DNA of 64,000 nt, taken from the NCBI RefSeq assembly GCF_028128765.1, contig NZ_LBJG01000024.1:434001-498000 (forward strand), in the 5' to 3' direction. The notes under the pieces are model-generated. The model had not been told where the DNA came from. It saw only the letters and a program-made list of their open reading frames with translations, and did no database searches. The position numbers and the translations under genes are program-made. The first letter of the stretch is position 1. Every line of letters begins with the position of its first letter. Origin of the DNA: Bradyrhizobium sp. CCBAU 51627. GTDB lineage: Bacteria > Pseudomonadota > Alphaproteobacteria > Rhizobiales > Xanthobacteraceae. Of this stretch, positions 54,347 to 63,637 are shown in pieces.

Positions 54347-55563
54347 TCAACGCCAGCCGTCAACTGAGCCGCCGCCGCTTTCTCGGCAATCTCGCCTTCA
54401 CCTCCGCCGCCATCGCGGCGGGTCCGGGCAGCTGGGTGATCCGTCCGGATTGGGCAAATGCTGCGGAAGGTCCGATCAGGCTCGGCATTGCGACCGATCT
54501 TACGGGGGCACTCGGCTTTGCCGGCAACACCGACGCCAATGTCGCTCGCATGCTGGTCAAGGAGATCAATGACTCCGGCGGCCTGTTGGGACGCCCGATC
54601 GAACTCCTGATTGAGGATACTGCCTCCGACGAATCCGTCGCCGTAGGAAATGTGCGCAAGCTGATCCAGCGAGACAAGGTCGATCTGGTGATCGGCGGTA
54701 TTTCGAGCTCGATGCGCAATGCGATCAAGGACGTCATTATCTCTCGCGGCAAGACGCTCTATATTTATCCCGAGGGTTACGAAGGTAAAGAATGCACACC
54801 CTATCTGTTCTGCACCGGCCCGGTACCGGCACAGAATTGCGACCAGTTCATTCCCTGGTTGGTCAAGAATGGTGGCAAGCGCTTTGCGCTGCCTGGCTCC
54901 AATTATGTCTGGCCGCAAACGATCAACGCCTATGCGCGCAAGGTGATCGAGAGCAGCGGTGGCGAAGTCGTCTTCGAAGAATACTACCCGCTCGATCAGA
55001 TCGACTTTTCGTCGACGGTCAGCCGCATCATATCCAACAAAGTCGACGTGGTGTTCAACGCCATTGTGCCGCCGGGCGTGAGCCCGTTCTTCAAACAGCT
55101 TTATCAAGCCGGCTTCTCCAAAAACGGCGGGCGGCTGGGGTGCGTCTATTACGACGAAAATTTCCTGGAAATGAACCAGGCCCAGGAGATTGAAGGGCTT
55201 GCGAGCAGCCTCGACTACTACAAGGTGCTCGCGGCGGAGGATCCGGTGAGCGCCAGGATTCAGTCGGCTTACGACAAGCAGTTCCCTGCCAAGTTCCGAT
55301 TCTCTGCAGGCAGCGCCGCGACCGGCACCTATCGAGGATTGAAGCTGTGGGAGGCTGCAGTGAAGGAGGCCGGTACAATCGACCGTGACGCGGTAGCCGC
55401 AGCCCTCGACCACGCGAAGATAGCGGAAGGGCCGGGCGGGCCTGCCGAAATGGCGCCCGGCAAGCGCCACTGCAAGATGAACATGTACATTGGAGTGGCG
55501 AAGGGCGGCCAGTACGAGATTGTCGCCCGTAGCGCCGGCCTGGTCGAACCGAAGGAGTGCTGA
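54343..55563 (+). CDS. Liv-type ABC substrate-binding protein with Tat signal
   Basis: 406 residues from ATG 54343 (ATGA overlap). Twin-arginine signal SRRRFLGNLAFTSAAIAAG, then a periplasmic fold opening PIRLGIATDLTGALGFAG. Marks of the urea/amide-type subfamily: ELLIEDTASDESVAVGNVRK, LYIYPEGYEGKECTPYLFCT and LPGSNYVWPQTINAYARK. These resemble UrtA/AmiC-like receptors, which points to a small amide or urea-like ligand (inference). A near-identical paralogue lies at 59529. Confidence 0.9.
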   Translation: MINASRQLSRRRFLGNLAFTSAAIAAGPGSWVIRPDWANAAEGPIRLGIATDLTGALGFAGNTDANVARMLVKEINDSGGLLGRPIELLIEDTASDESVAVGNVRKLIQRDKVDLVIGGISSSMRNAIKDVIISRGKTLYIYPEGYEGKECTPYLFCTGPVPAQNCDQFIPWLVKNGGKRFALPGSNYVWPQTINAYARKVIESSGGEVVFEEYYPLDQIDFSSTVSRIISNKVDVVFNAIVPPGVSPFFKQLYQAGFSKNGGRLGCVYYDENFLEMNQAQEIEGLASSLDYYKVLAAEDPVSARIQSAYDKQFPAKFRFSAGSAATGTYRGLKLWEAAVKEAGTIDRDAVAAALDHAKIAEGPGGPAEMAPGKRHCKMNMYIGVAKGGQYEIVARSAGLVEPKEC

Positions 55564-56639
55564 TGTCATCGACCGGCACTGACATACAGCCCCCGCCACA
55601 CGTGATTGAAGCTGCTCGTTCGCCCGCCACGGCATCTGCCTTCGCCGGGCGAATGAAGGTGCTCCCGATTCTCGAAGTGGCATTGCTCATTGCAGCTTCG
55701 ATCGCACCGCTCGTCCTGCGGGATTACATCACTGTCTATGCGACGCGAGTGCTCATCCTGTGCCTCTTTGCGTTGTCGTTCGACCTGGTGTGGGGCTATG
55801 CCGGGATTTTGAGCTTGGGTCAGTCGTTGTTCTTCGGCATGGCCGGCTACGGAGTGGCGCTGCTTTCACGCGACTTCGGAGTCGGATCGATTTTTGCCGT
55901 CCTCCCGGCTGGAACCCTGATCGGTTTTGTGGCGGCATTGTTGCTGGCTGGTTTCCTGCTGCTTGGCCGTCACCCCTCCAGTGTGGTCTTCGTTTCGCTT
56001 GGTACGATGACCGGAGCTTACACAGCTGACCGGCTTGCGAGAGGCTCTCATTACCTTGGCGGCCAGAACGGTATCCCTTCGATCCAACCGATGACAATCG
56101 GCTCATACCAACTGAGCGAGGGACCAGGGTTTTATTACCTGGTGCTCGCCACTCTGGTTCTGATCTACCTTCTGTCGCGCTTTTTGTTGAGGTCGCAGTT
56201 CGGTCTGGCGCTGGCGGGATTGCGAGAGAACGAACAGCGCATCGCCTTCTTCGGGTACAAAGTGCAACATTTGAAGGCGATCATATTCGCAATCAGCGGC
56301 GCGATCGCGGGGACTGCCGGTAGCCTCTATGCGTTTCACGAGGGGTTCGTCTGGACCAACATGCTGGGCGTCGTCATGTCGACCCAGGTCGTGCTCTACG
56401 TCCTGTTCGGCGGCTCCGGGACATTGATCGGCGCGGTCATCGGCACCGCGATTGTCGAGGGCCTCAGCTTCTGGCTCTCCGACAATTATCGCGATATCTG
56501 GCCGATCATTCTCGGCGTTCTGCTGTTGCTCGTCATTCTGTTCCGTCCGCTAGGCTTGATCAGCCTGGTGCTGGGCGAACGGGAACGTGTCGGTAATTTC
56601 GGCCCGAGCCTGAAGGAGAAGCGCAATGCCGCTCCTTGA
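55563..56639 (+). CDS. Branched-chain-type ABC permease (LivM family)
   Basis: 358 residues from ATG 55563, whose first base is the last of the preceding TGA. Long N terminus (about 30 residues), then helices with the LivM block LVWGYAGILSLGQSLFFGMAGYG and later AGLRENEQRIAFFGYKVQHLK and VLFGGSGTLIGAVIGTAIVEG. Overlaps LivG by 14 bases. Confidence 0.93.
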   Translation: MSSTGTDIQPPPHVIEAARSPATASAFAGRMKVLPILEVALLIAASIAPLVLRDYITVYATRVLILCLFALSFDLVWGYAGILSLGQSLFFGMAGYGVALLSRDFGVGSIFAVLPAGTLIGFVAALLLAGFLLLGRHPSSVVFVSLGTMTGAYTADRLARGSHYLGGQNGIPSIQPMTIGSYQLSEGPGFYYLVLATLVLIYLLSRFLLRSQFGLALAGLRENEQRIAFFGYKVQHLKAIIFAISGAIAGTAGSLYAFHEGFVWTNMLGVVMSTQVVLYVLFGGSGTLIGAVIGTAIVEGLSFWLSDNYRDIWPIILGVLLLLVILFRPLGLISLVLGERERVGNFGPSLKEKRNAAP

Positions 56640-57360
56640 AGCCGTGGGCATCTCCAAGGTCTTCGGCAAGCTCACCGCGCTGGACGGAGCGGCGCTCACC
56701 GTCGGCGAGACAGAGTTTCATGGCCTGATCGGGCCGAACGGCTCGGGCAAGAGCACGCTGATGAAGTGTCTTGCAGGTGCGCTAGTGCCGACGCAAGGCA
56801 AGGTGACGTTCATCAATACTGACGTCACCTCGTTGACGCCGCCAGAGCGTGCGCGAGCGGGCATGAGCCTGAAATTCCAGATCACCGCTGTGCTACCGTC
56901 CCTCACGCTTTACGACAACATCCTGCTCGCGCTGCAGGCCCGGTCCTCACTGCTGGATCTGGCGTTCTCGCGCAGTCGGGGACGACTGCACGAGGAGGTC
57001 ATGACGCTGCTCCTCCAGTTCCGGCTCGCCGATCGCGCCTTTGATGCTGCGGCGACCCTGTCTCACGGGCAGCAGCAATGGCTGGAGATCGCGATGGCGC
57101 TCGCATGCCGGCCGCGCCTTCTGCTCTTGGACGAGCCGACCGGTGGCATGAGCCTCGAGGAGCGCCGCGTCACGGGCGAGTTGCTGCAGCCGATCAAACA
57201 GCATTGCTCGCTCGTCATCGTGGAGCATGACCTCGATTTCATCCGCGACATGTGCGACCGGCTAACGGTGCTCGATCAGGGCAAGGTTCTGGCGTCAGGG
57301 ACGGTTGCCGAGATCCAGGCCAACAGAAGCGTCCAGGAGATCTATTTGCGCCGTGCCTGA
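56626..57360 (+). CDS. Branched-chain-type ABC ATPase (LivG family)
   Basis: 244 residues. Walker A GPNGSGKST, signature LSHGQQQWLEIAMALA, Walker B LLLLDEPTGGM and switch His in VIVEHDLDF. Fits LivG/UrtD. Eight-base overlap with the next ATPase. Confidence 0.93.
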   Translation: MPLLEAVGISKVFGKLTALDGAALTVGETEFHGLIGPNGSGKSTLMKCLAGALVPTQGKVTFINTDVTSLTPPERARAGMSLKFQITAVLPSLTLYDNILLALQARSSLLDLAFSRSRGRLHEEVMTLLLQFRLADRAFDAAATLSHGQQQWLEIAMALACRPRLLLLDEPTGGMSLEERRVTGELLQPIKQHCSLVIVEHDLDFIRDMCDRLTVLDQGKVLASGTVAEIQANRSVQEIYLRRA

Positions 57361-58048
57361 ATTCCTCAATATCAAGCATCTCGACGCCGGCTATGGACGC
57401 AGCCAGGTCTTGTTCGGCGTCAATATGGCCGTCCCGCCGCGCGGCGGTGTGGCCGTCCTTGGCCGCAACGGCGCCGGAAAGAGCACGCTCATGAAGGCGA
57501 TCGTGGGTGAACTGCCGGCATGGAAGGGCGGCGTGCAGTTCGGCGGCCGGGACATCGATCGCCGCCGCACCGAAGAGCGGGTGCGGGCCGGTATTGGATA
57601 TGTGCCGCAAGAGCATTCGGTGTTCGCGCGCCTGTCCGTGCGCGACAATCTCGCCGTCGGATCGCTTTTGCACCGCGATGGATCGGCAGTGGACCGGGTC
57701 ATGAGGATGTTTCCAAAACTCGGCCAGCGCCTGGATCAGCCGGCCGGAACGCTGTCCGGTGGCGAGCGCAAGATGCTCGCAATCGCCCGCGCGATGCTCG
57801 GAAACCCTAAGCTTCTCCTATTGGATGAGCCGACCGAGGGTGTCTGGATCGGCGTCATCGAGGAGATTACCGAGCGCTTGATGGAGCTGGCCAGAGAGAT
57901 CGCCATCATCATCGTTGAGCAACATCTCGATCTTGCAATGCGTGTCGCGGAGCACGCCTATGTGCTCGATCGCGGCCGTGTCGCGCTGTCGGGCCCCTCG
58001 CAGCAATTACGCGACGACCCGCGGCTCCTGACGTATCTGGCGCCGTAG
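57353..58048 (+). CDS. Branched-chain-type ABC ATPase (LivF family)
   Basis: 231 residues from GTG 57353, inside the end of LivG. Walker A GRNGAGKST, Q-loop YVPQEHSVF, signature LSGGERKMLAIARAML, Walker B LLLLDEPTEGV; the following D-loop reads WIGVI where LivF usually has LAPVI. Fits LivF/UrtE. Ends 76 bases before the amidohydrolase. Confidence 0.93.
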   Translation: MPEFLNIKHLDAGYGRSQVLFGVNMAVPPRGGVAVLGRNGAGKSTLMKAIVGELPAWKGGVQFGGRDIDRRRTEERVRAGIGYVPQEHSVFARLSVRDNLAVGSLLHRDGSAVDRVMRMFPKLGQRLDQPAGTLSGGERKMLAIARAMLGNPKLLLLDEPTEGVWIGVIEEITERLMELAREIAIIIVEQHLDLAMRVAEHAYVLDRGRVALSGPSQQLRDDPRLLTYLAP

Positions 58049-58124
58049 AGGCGTCCCCGGCTGCCATCACAGCCCGGAAGATGGCGCGCTGAAGTTCCTT
58101 GAGATGACTGAACAGAGAGGAACG

Positions 58125-59381
58125 ATGTCCAAAACCATGAGTGATTTTGTGAATGCGTGCCAAGTCGTCGATGTCCATGAACATCACATGCCCGAGGTGG
58201 CACATAGCCGGGACGTAAATCTGTTGAAACTCTTCCAGCAGAGCTATGCGGCTTGGACAAGCAACGTCCTGCCATCCGAGCCCAAGGCGACGGGCGACAT
58301 GTTATCTACCGCTACCGAGCCGACCACCTGGGAAGCCCTTGCGGCGTTCCTGGAGAAGAGTGGATCGAACGCATTCGTTCGCAACCTCGCCGGCGGTATA
58401 GCCGAGCTTTACGGCGTCGCCGAAACCGGAATCACGCGCGACAACTGGGAGGCGGTAGACGCTTCCGTGCGCTCGCGCCACAAGGAGGCGACATGGCCAA
58501 GTGAAGTGATTGGGCGCGCCGCCATTGGGCGGATCGTAACGGACCCTTTTCTCGATCCGTTGATGGATCCGCGCCCGGGTCTTGGACAAAACTACGATGC
58601 GGTCCTCCGGATCAACGCATTCGCCCTCGGCTGGCACCCGGAATCCCGCGATCACAATGGAAATTGCGGCCATACGTTGCTGCGGCGCCTTGGCATGGAG
58701 GTGAAAACCTTTGACGATTATTGCGATGCAATCCGCGAGCTCGTATCCGGCTGCGCCTGGCGCAATCACGTTGCGCTCAAAAACGCGCTCGCCTATGACC
58801 GGGATCTAAGCTTTGACGAACCGAATGAGGACCTGGCTCGGCAGGCCTGGGGACAAAGGTCTCCATCCCCTGTGGCGCGCAAGGCTTTCTCTGACTTTGT
58901 CGTCGACTTGTTTTGCCAGCTCGCAGGCGAGGCCGACCTGCCAGTCCAAACTCACCTTGGAACGGCAATCATAAGCGGCTCCCACCCCCTGCGAATGACC
59001 GGGTTGATTGAGCGTCATCCCCGGACGCGCTTTCTGCTGATGCATTTGGCCTATCCCTGGAGCCGGGACTTGTTGGGAATGGCCTTTGTTTACCGAAATG
59101 TCTGGCTTGATTTGTGCTGGTCCTTTCTGTTGAGCCCGTCACATTTCAAGCTCGCCCTGCACGAGGCTATCGAAGTCTTGCCGGATGAATCGCGAATGAT
59201 GATCGGAGGAGATTGTCTTCACGTTGAGGAGACGTTTGCCGCGATACAGGGCGCGCGCCGGCTCATCAGCGAGGTTCTGAACGAAAAGGTCGCGAACGGT
59301 TACTTTCGATCACGAGACGCAGAGCGCCTGGCGGTCAGAATCCTAGGCGAGAACGCGAGGGAGTTCTTCAGACTGTCCTGA
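58125..59381 (+). CDS. Amidohydrolase superfamily protein (Amidohydro_2-like)
   Basis: 418 residues from ATG 58125, chosen for GAGAGGAA just upstream; an earlier ATG at 58104 lacks one. Metal-site marks: VVDVHEHHMPE (the HxH on strand 1), PVQTHLGTAI (middle His), LLMHLAYPW and MMIGGDCLH near the C terminus (the last Asp). The middle shows uronate-isomerase-like spacing. Probably hydrolyses the compound brought in by the Liv system. The long insertion around residues 60-140 is unusual. Substrate unknown. Confidence 0.8.
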   Translation: MSKTMSDFVNACQVVDVHEHHMPEVAHSRDVNLLKLFQQSYAAWTSNVLPSEPKATGDMLSTATEPTTWEALAAFLEKSGSNAFVRNLAGGIAELYGVAETGITRDNWEAVDASVRSRHKEATWPSEVIGRAAIGRIVTDPFLDPLMDPRPGLGQNYDAVLRINAFALGWHPESRDHNGNCGHTLLRRLGMEVKTFDDYCDAIRELVSGCAWRNHVALKNALAYDRDLSFDEPNEDLARQAWGQRSPSPVARKAFSDFVVDLFCQLAGEADLPVQTHLGTAIISGSHPLRMTGLIERHPRTRFLLMHLAYPWSRDLLGMAFVYRNVWLDLCWSFLLSPSHFKLALHEAIEVLPDESRMMIGGDCLHVEETFAAIQGARRLISEVLNEKVANGYFRSRDAERLAVRILGENAREFFRLS

Positions 59382-59390
59382 AGGCTGCCC

Positions 59391-59409
59391 GTTACGCGAT
59401 TTTACCCAA
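59391..59409 (+). promoter_or_regulatory. Half-degenerate tandem repeat site 5 (extra binding protein)
   Basis: GTTACGCGAT followed by TTTACCCAA with the same 10-bp period; only the second unit matches fully. It lies about 120 bases before ATG 59529, a distance like that of site 1. Confidence 0.5.
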
Positions 59410-59528
59410 ACGCGAGCGGAAGAGGCTGCTTGAACCCAATAAGGACGGATAGCTTTCCGGCTACCGCGCCCAGAGGAAAGAGCAGGGCGCTCGGATTTAA
59501 GGCCATGAGCCAAGGGGAGGCCAGTTCG

Positions 59529-60749
59529 ATGTTGAATGATCACCGGCAACTCAGCCGCCGCCGCTTTCTCGGCAATTTCGCCTTTGCGTCTGCGGCCATT
59601 TGGGCCGGCCCGGGCAGCTGGATGATCCGTCCTGACTGGGCCAACGCCGCCGAGGGCCCGATCAGGATTGGCATTGCCACCGACCTTACGGGGGCACTCG
59701 GCTTTGCTGGGAATACCGACGCCAATGTCGCTCGCATGGTCGCGAGCGAGATCAACGAGAACGGTGGTCTCCTGGGACGCCCGATCGAGCTCCTGATCGA
59801 GGACACTGCGTCCAACGAGTCGGTTGCTGTCGGCAATGTCCGCAAGCTGGTTCAGCGAGACAAGGTCGATCTGGTGCTCGGCGGCATTGCGAGCTCGATG
59901 CGCAACGCCATCAAGGACATCATCATCTCTCGTGGCAGGACGCTCTACATCTATCCGCAGGCCTACGAAGGCAGGGAGTGCACGCCCTATCTGTTTTGCA
60001 CCGGACCGGTACCGGCGCAGAATTGCGACCGGTTCATTCCGTGGTTGATCAAGAACGGTGGCAGACGCTTTGCGCTGCCTGGCTCCAACTACGTCTGGCC
60101 GCAAACAATCAATGCCTACGCGCGCAAGGTGATCGAGAACAGCGGCGGGGAGGTGGTATTCGAGGAGTACTACCCGCTCGACCAGATCGATTTTTCATCC
60201 ACCGTGAGCCGCATCACGTCCAACAAGGTGGACGTCGTATTCAACAGCATTATCCCCCCGGGCGTCGGCTCGTTCTTCAAACAGCTTTATGAAGCGGGCT
60301 TTTCCAGGAATGGGGGACAGCTGGGCTGCGTCTACTATGACGAGAACACGCTCGAAATGAATCAGGCTCATGAGATCGAAGGCCTCGCCAGCAGCCTTGA
60401 CTATTACAAGGCGCTCGCGGCGGAAGATCCGGTGAGCGCCGAGATTCAGTCGGCCTACGAAAAGCAGTTTCCAGGCAAGTTCCGGTTCTCAGCAGGCAGC
60501 GCCGCGACCGGCACTTATCGAGGACTGAAGCTGTGGGAAGCCGCAGTGAGGGAAGCCGGTACAATTGACCGCGAGGCCGTCGCTACCGCGCTTGACCACG
60601 CCAAGATTGCGCAAGGGCCTGGCGGGCCGGCGGAGATGGTGCCGGGCAAGCGCCACTGCAGGATGAACATGTACATTGGTGTGGCAAAGGCCGGCCAATA
60701 CGAGATCGTAGCCCGTAGCGCCGGCCCGGTCGAGCCGAAGGAGTGTTGA
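59529..60749 (+). CDS. Liv-type ABC substrate-binding protein with Tat signal, duplicate
   Basis: 406 residues, same length as the protein at 54343 and nearly identical along most of it; differences cluster in scattered positions (for example WMIRPDWANAAEGPIRIGIA versus WVIRPDWANAAEGPIRLGIA). ATG 59529 follows GGGGAGG at good spacing. It has its own leader with site 5 and no transporter genes of its own, so it probably feeds the same Liv system. A recent duplication by the look of it. Confidence 0.9.
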   Translation: MLNDHRQLSRRRFLGNFAFASAAIWAGPGSWMIRPDWANAAEGPIRIGIATDLTGALGFAGNTDANVARMVASEINENGGLLGRPIELLIEDTASNESVAVGNVRKLVQRDKVDLVLGGIASSMRNAIKDIIISRGRTLYIYPQAYEGRECTPYLFCTGPVPAQNCDRFIPWLIKNGGRRFALPGSNYVWPQTINAYARKVIENSGGEVVFEEYYPLDQIDFSSTVSRITSNKVDVVFNSIIPPGVGSFFKQLYEAGFSRNGGQLGCVYYDENTLEMNQAHEIEGLASSLDYYKALAAEDPVSAEIQSAYEKQFPGKFRFSAGSAATGTYRGLKLWEAAVREAGTIDREAVATALDHAKIAQGPGGPAEMVPGKRHCRMNMYIGVAKAGQYEIVARSAGPVEPKEC

Positions 60750-60807
60750 ACACCGCATGTTGCGCGGGCGAGCTTCGCCGGCGCCGCGTGCGAGCCAGTC
60801 GCGGTGG

Positions 60808-61590
60808 CTAGGTCCTGCGATAGTTCGGCGGCCTCTTCTCAAAGAAGGCGTTCATGCCCTCCTGCTGGTCAGCTGTGCTGAAAGCGTGACGTATCGCTTG
60901 CCGCTCGAACTCGAGGCCGGCGTCCAGCGTGGTCTGAAACGCAGCGAGAACGGCCGCTTTGGCAAGTTCAGCTGAACGGGGAGGCTTTTGCGCAATCAGA
61001 TCGGCTAGTTCAAGCGCTCGCGTCTGTGCCCGGCCGTTTTCGACAACTTCCGCGACAAGGCCTGCCTGCATCGCCTTGCTGGCCGTAATGGACTGGCCGC
61101 TCAGGATCATTAGCATGGCCAGAGATTTGCCAGCCACACGTGTCAGCCTTTGCGTTGCGCCGTCGCCGGGCAATATCCCGATGTTGATCTCAGGCTGCCC
61201 AAAGACCGCCCCTTCGCCTGCAATCACGATATCCGCGAGCAGCGCCAGTTCGTGGCCGCCGCCGAAGCAAATCCCCTCGACCGCGGCAATGAGAGGCTTG
61301 GGGAAATTGGCGATGTCCCGCCAGGCAGAACGCCGGGCGAAATTGTCGATTGCCTCAAAGCCGCGCTCCCGCATCTCCTTGATGTCGGCTCCGGCAGAGA
61401 AGAACGCATCGCTGCCACAAAGCACGACACAGCGGACATCCTCATCGACTGCGGCACGGCGCAAACTGGCGCCAAGCTCCACGATCAGCTCGTTGCTCAG
61501 GGCGTTTCGTTTCGATGTCCTGTTCAGCGTCAACAGGCGCACGTGGGGCGGCACAGATGTCGAAAGGATGAGATTGGACGTCTCGGTCAT
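60808..61590 (-). CDS. Enoyl-CoA hydratase/isomerase family protein
   Basis: 260 residues. Crotonase marks: LTLNRTSKRNALSNELIVEL, the oxyanion-hole block FFSAGADIKEM, VEGICFGGGHELALLADIVI (second oxyanion Gly) and FGQPEINIGILPGDGATQRL with the catalytic Glu region; ends FFEKRPPNYRRT. Hydrates or isomerises enoyl-CoA in fatty or aromatic acid degradation. Divergent from the transporter at 62187, sharing operators. Confidence 0.93.
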   Translation of the reverse strand: MTETSNLILSTSVPPHVRLLTLNRTSKRNALSNELIVELGASLRRAAVDEDVRCVVLCGSDAFFSAGADIKEMRERGFEAIDNFARRSAWRDIANFPKPLIAAVEGICFGGGHELALLADIVIAGEGAVFGQPEINIGILPGDGATQRLTRVAGKSLAMLMILSGQSITASKAMQAGLVAEVVENGRAQTRALELADLIAQKPPRSAELAKAAVLAAFQTTLDAGLEFERQAIRHAFSTADQQEGMNAFFEKRPPNYRRT

Positions 61591-61632
61591 GGGCCGATTC
61601 TCCGGAAGGAATATGAGAGGACGCCTTAGACT

Positions 61633-61804
61633 GAAATCGATTTCTTGGCAACGAGGCTTTTCGAAGCCTCATTTTCGCTAGTTTAGCTCTTGCAGCACTG
61701 GCTCAACACGCTCAACGCGGCTGAAAGTGCGCGGTGCGGAGACCCGCCCCTTAAAAAGGCCTTGACTCACAGTTCCAAAAACGTTTTGTTATGAAATCGA
61801 TTTC
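61633..61804. promoter_or_regulatory. Two LacI-type operators in a divergent promoter region
   Basis: The 12-bp palindrome GAAATCGATTTC occurs at 61633-61644 and again at 61793-61804; the second is a perfect 14-bp palindrome TGAAATCGATTTCA with the central CG typical of LacI/CcpA-like repressors. A possible -35 TTGACT (61762-61767) and -10 TTGTTA (61786-61791, 18-base gap) lie directly before the second copy, so a bound repressor would block the transporter. The copies are 160 bases apart, which would also allow looping. No LacI gene is in view. Confidence 0.65.
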
Positions 61805-62186
61805 AGCAGTCGATGTAAGGACACTGCGGGAAACCGGAAGCGTGCGGCCGGCGAGAGTGGGCTGCATCTGAGGGATTTCATTGACGCTGCGACGCCTCTT
61901 CTGACGCCGAGCTGTCCAACACAACAAAATCAGCTTCTTCAGAAGCGCTTGGAGCAACAGGAGGAAGGCTGGCCATGGGGATGGCATGGAATCTGGCGCG
62001 CGCTTCATGCGAGCCGCCGCGCGAGTCGCAAGCAGCGATGGAGGCGTCCTGCGCGACCGAGGTCGTGCAATGGTCACTCGTGAGGCGAGGCCCGCAAGTC
62101 GGCGGGCGCAGTTGAGCCCACGAGCGGTTGCTCGTTCTCGCCCGACCCGCAACACCATTCACGTCATCAATAGAGCCCGAGGACCC
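61805..62186 (+). other. Leader of the transporter gene
   Basis: 382 bases without a clear gene. A stretch of the reading frame is open before ATG 62187, but it looks non-coding and has no ribosome site at its start. Confidence 0.5.
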
Positions 62187-63512
62187 ATGAACATTGTTGC
62201 TCAGCCCAGCGCTGCATCCATCCAGCTTGACAGTCCAGTTGCGAACAGACGGATGACCGCCAGCCTCGGAGGAGGCGTAGCTCTGGAGTGGTACGACTGG
62301 AATATCTATGGCGCGATGGCGGCGTTTCTCTCGCCCCACTTCTTTCCTTCTGATGATCCGACGACCTCGCTGCTCGCGGGACTGGCCGTATACGGAGCGG
62401 GCTTCTTCGCGCGGCCCCTGGGCGCGGCGCTGCTGGGCCCCGTCGCCGATCGCATCAGCCACAAGCGTGTCATGCTGATCTCGGTCACGGCCATGGCGGT
62501 TTGCTCGCTATTGATATCCTTATTGCCGACCTACAAGGACATCGGCGTCATGGCGGCCGTGGCGCTGCTCGTCATGCGACTGATTCAGGGGCTTGCAACC
62601 GGCGCTGAAGCTGGTGTCGCCAACGCCATCGCGATTGAACTGGCGCCGCCCGGCAAGGAGGGACGTTTTCTTGGTCTGATCGGCGGCACGTTCATCCAGC
62701 TGGGAAACCTCGGATCCAGCCTGGTTGGGTTCCTGGTGAGTGCCTCGGTGGCTCCCGATGTGATGCGCGAGTGGGCTTGGCGCATACCCTTCGCGGTCGG
62801 TGGCGTCCTGGGTCTGTTGATCATCTATCTGCGCACCGCGGTGCCGGAAACCTTGATCCATCGCGCCATGCATCGGCAGGATGAGGCTTCGCGCATTCAG
62901 GAAACGACGGGCGGGGTGTGGAAGACGCTGTGGAGCGTGCGGCTATCCCTGTTGACTGTCATCCTCGTCATCGGGTCGATGCAGATTGCCAATTATGCCT
63001 GGAATGCCGGGCTGCCCAACATGGCCAATACTGTGTTCAAGGAGAACAGCACCTCTGTGTACGGGATCATGACATTGATGGTCCTGACCTGGATGCTGTC
63101 CGCGCCTTTTGTCGGCGCCTTCGCGGACAAGGTACGGCCCTCGCGTGCCTTCACGCTGCTGCGGCTGCTGCTCATCCCGTGCTTCTTCCTGACGCTGCTC
63201 TACTCCGAAAAGAGCATCTCCACCTTCTTCTTTGTCACGGTGTTCGGCGGCGCCATTGTGGGCTTTAACATGGCTCTCTACAACTTCATCGCGACCACGC
63301 TGATGCCGCGTTCGGTACGGACAACGGGAGTAGCTCTTGGTTATGCACTCGGTGTTTCGATGTTTGGCGGAACGTCACCCTACCTGATGGTCTGGCTGCA
63401 ACGCGAGCAAATTGCCTGGATGTTTCCCGTGTACGGCTCGTTGGTCGCGCTGCTCAGCGTCGTCGTCTACCAGATCGCCAAGAAGCGCGGCCGCGTCTAC
63501 ATCGGTGATTGA
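62187..63512 (+). CDS. MFS transporter, metabolite:H+ symporter (MHS) family
   Basis: 441 residues from ATG 62187 (CGAGGA 4 bases upstream). Twelve helices. MHS marks: LGGGVALEWYDWNIYGAMAA at the start of helix 1, FFARPLGAALLGPVADRISHKRVML between helices 2 and 3 (RPLGA and the DR-HKR loop), and RLIQGLATGAEAGVANAIAI (LQG--GE block). These resemble KgtP, ShiA and other organic-acid symporters. Likely imports an acid whose CoA thioester is handled by the divergent enoyl-CoA hydratase (inference). Confidence 0.92.
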   Translation: MNIVAQPSAASIQLDSPVANRRMTASLGGGVALEWYDWNIYGAMAAFLSPHFFPSDDPTTSLLAGLAVYGAGFFARPLGAALLGPVADRISHKRVMLISVTAMAVCSLLISLLPTYKDIGVMAAVALLVMRLIQGLATGAEAGVANAIAIELAPPGKEGRFLGLIGGTFIQLGNLGSSLVGFLVSASVAPDVMREWAWRIPFAVGGVLGLLIIYLRTAVPETLIHRAMHRQDEASRIQETTGGVWKTLWSVRLSLLTVILVIGSMQIANYAWNAGLPNMANTVFKENSTSVYGIMTLMVLTWMLSAPFVGAFADKVRPSRAFTLLRLLLIPCFFLTLLYSEKSISTFFFVTVFGGAIVGFNMALYNFIATTLMPRSVRTTGVALGYALGVSMFGGTSPYLMVWLQREQIAWMFPVYGSLVALLSVVVYQIAKKRGRVYIGD

Positions 63513-63637
63513 AGGTGCTCTGCCTGCTGCATTCCGCTGCACCAAGGCAGACGCAAGTGTTTTGTGTTCGATGCAAGGCAATGATCGCGGCACACCTCGC
63601 TTGCGGACCGGCGAATTCCTGAACTGGAGTCCAACGA

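Noticed and set aside
54037-55683. 548-codon minus-strand frame opposite LivH and the binding protein
   Set aside because: Shadow of two strong genes; a similar shadow appears opposite the duplicate at 59529, as expected from its sequence similarity.
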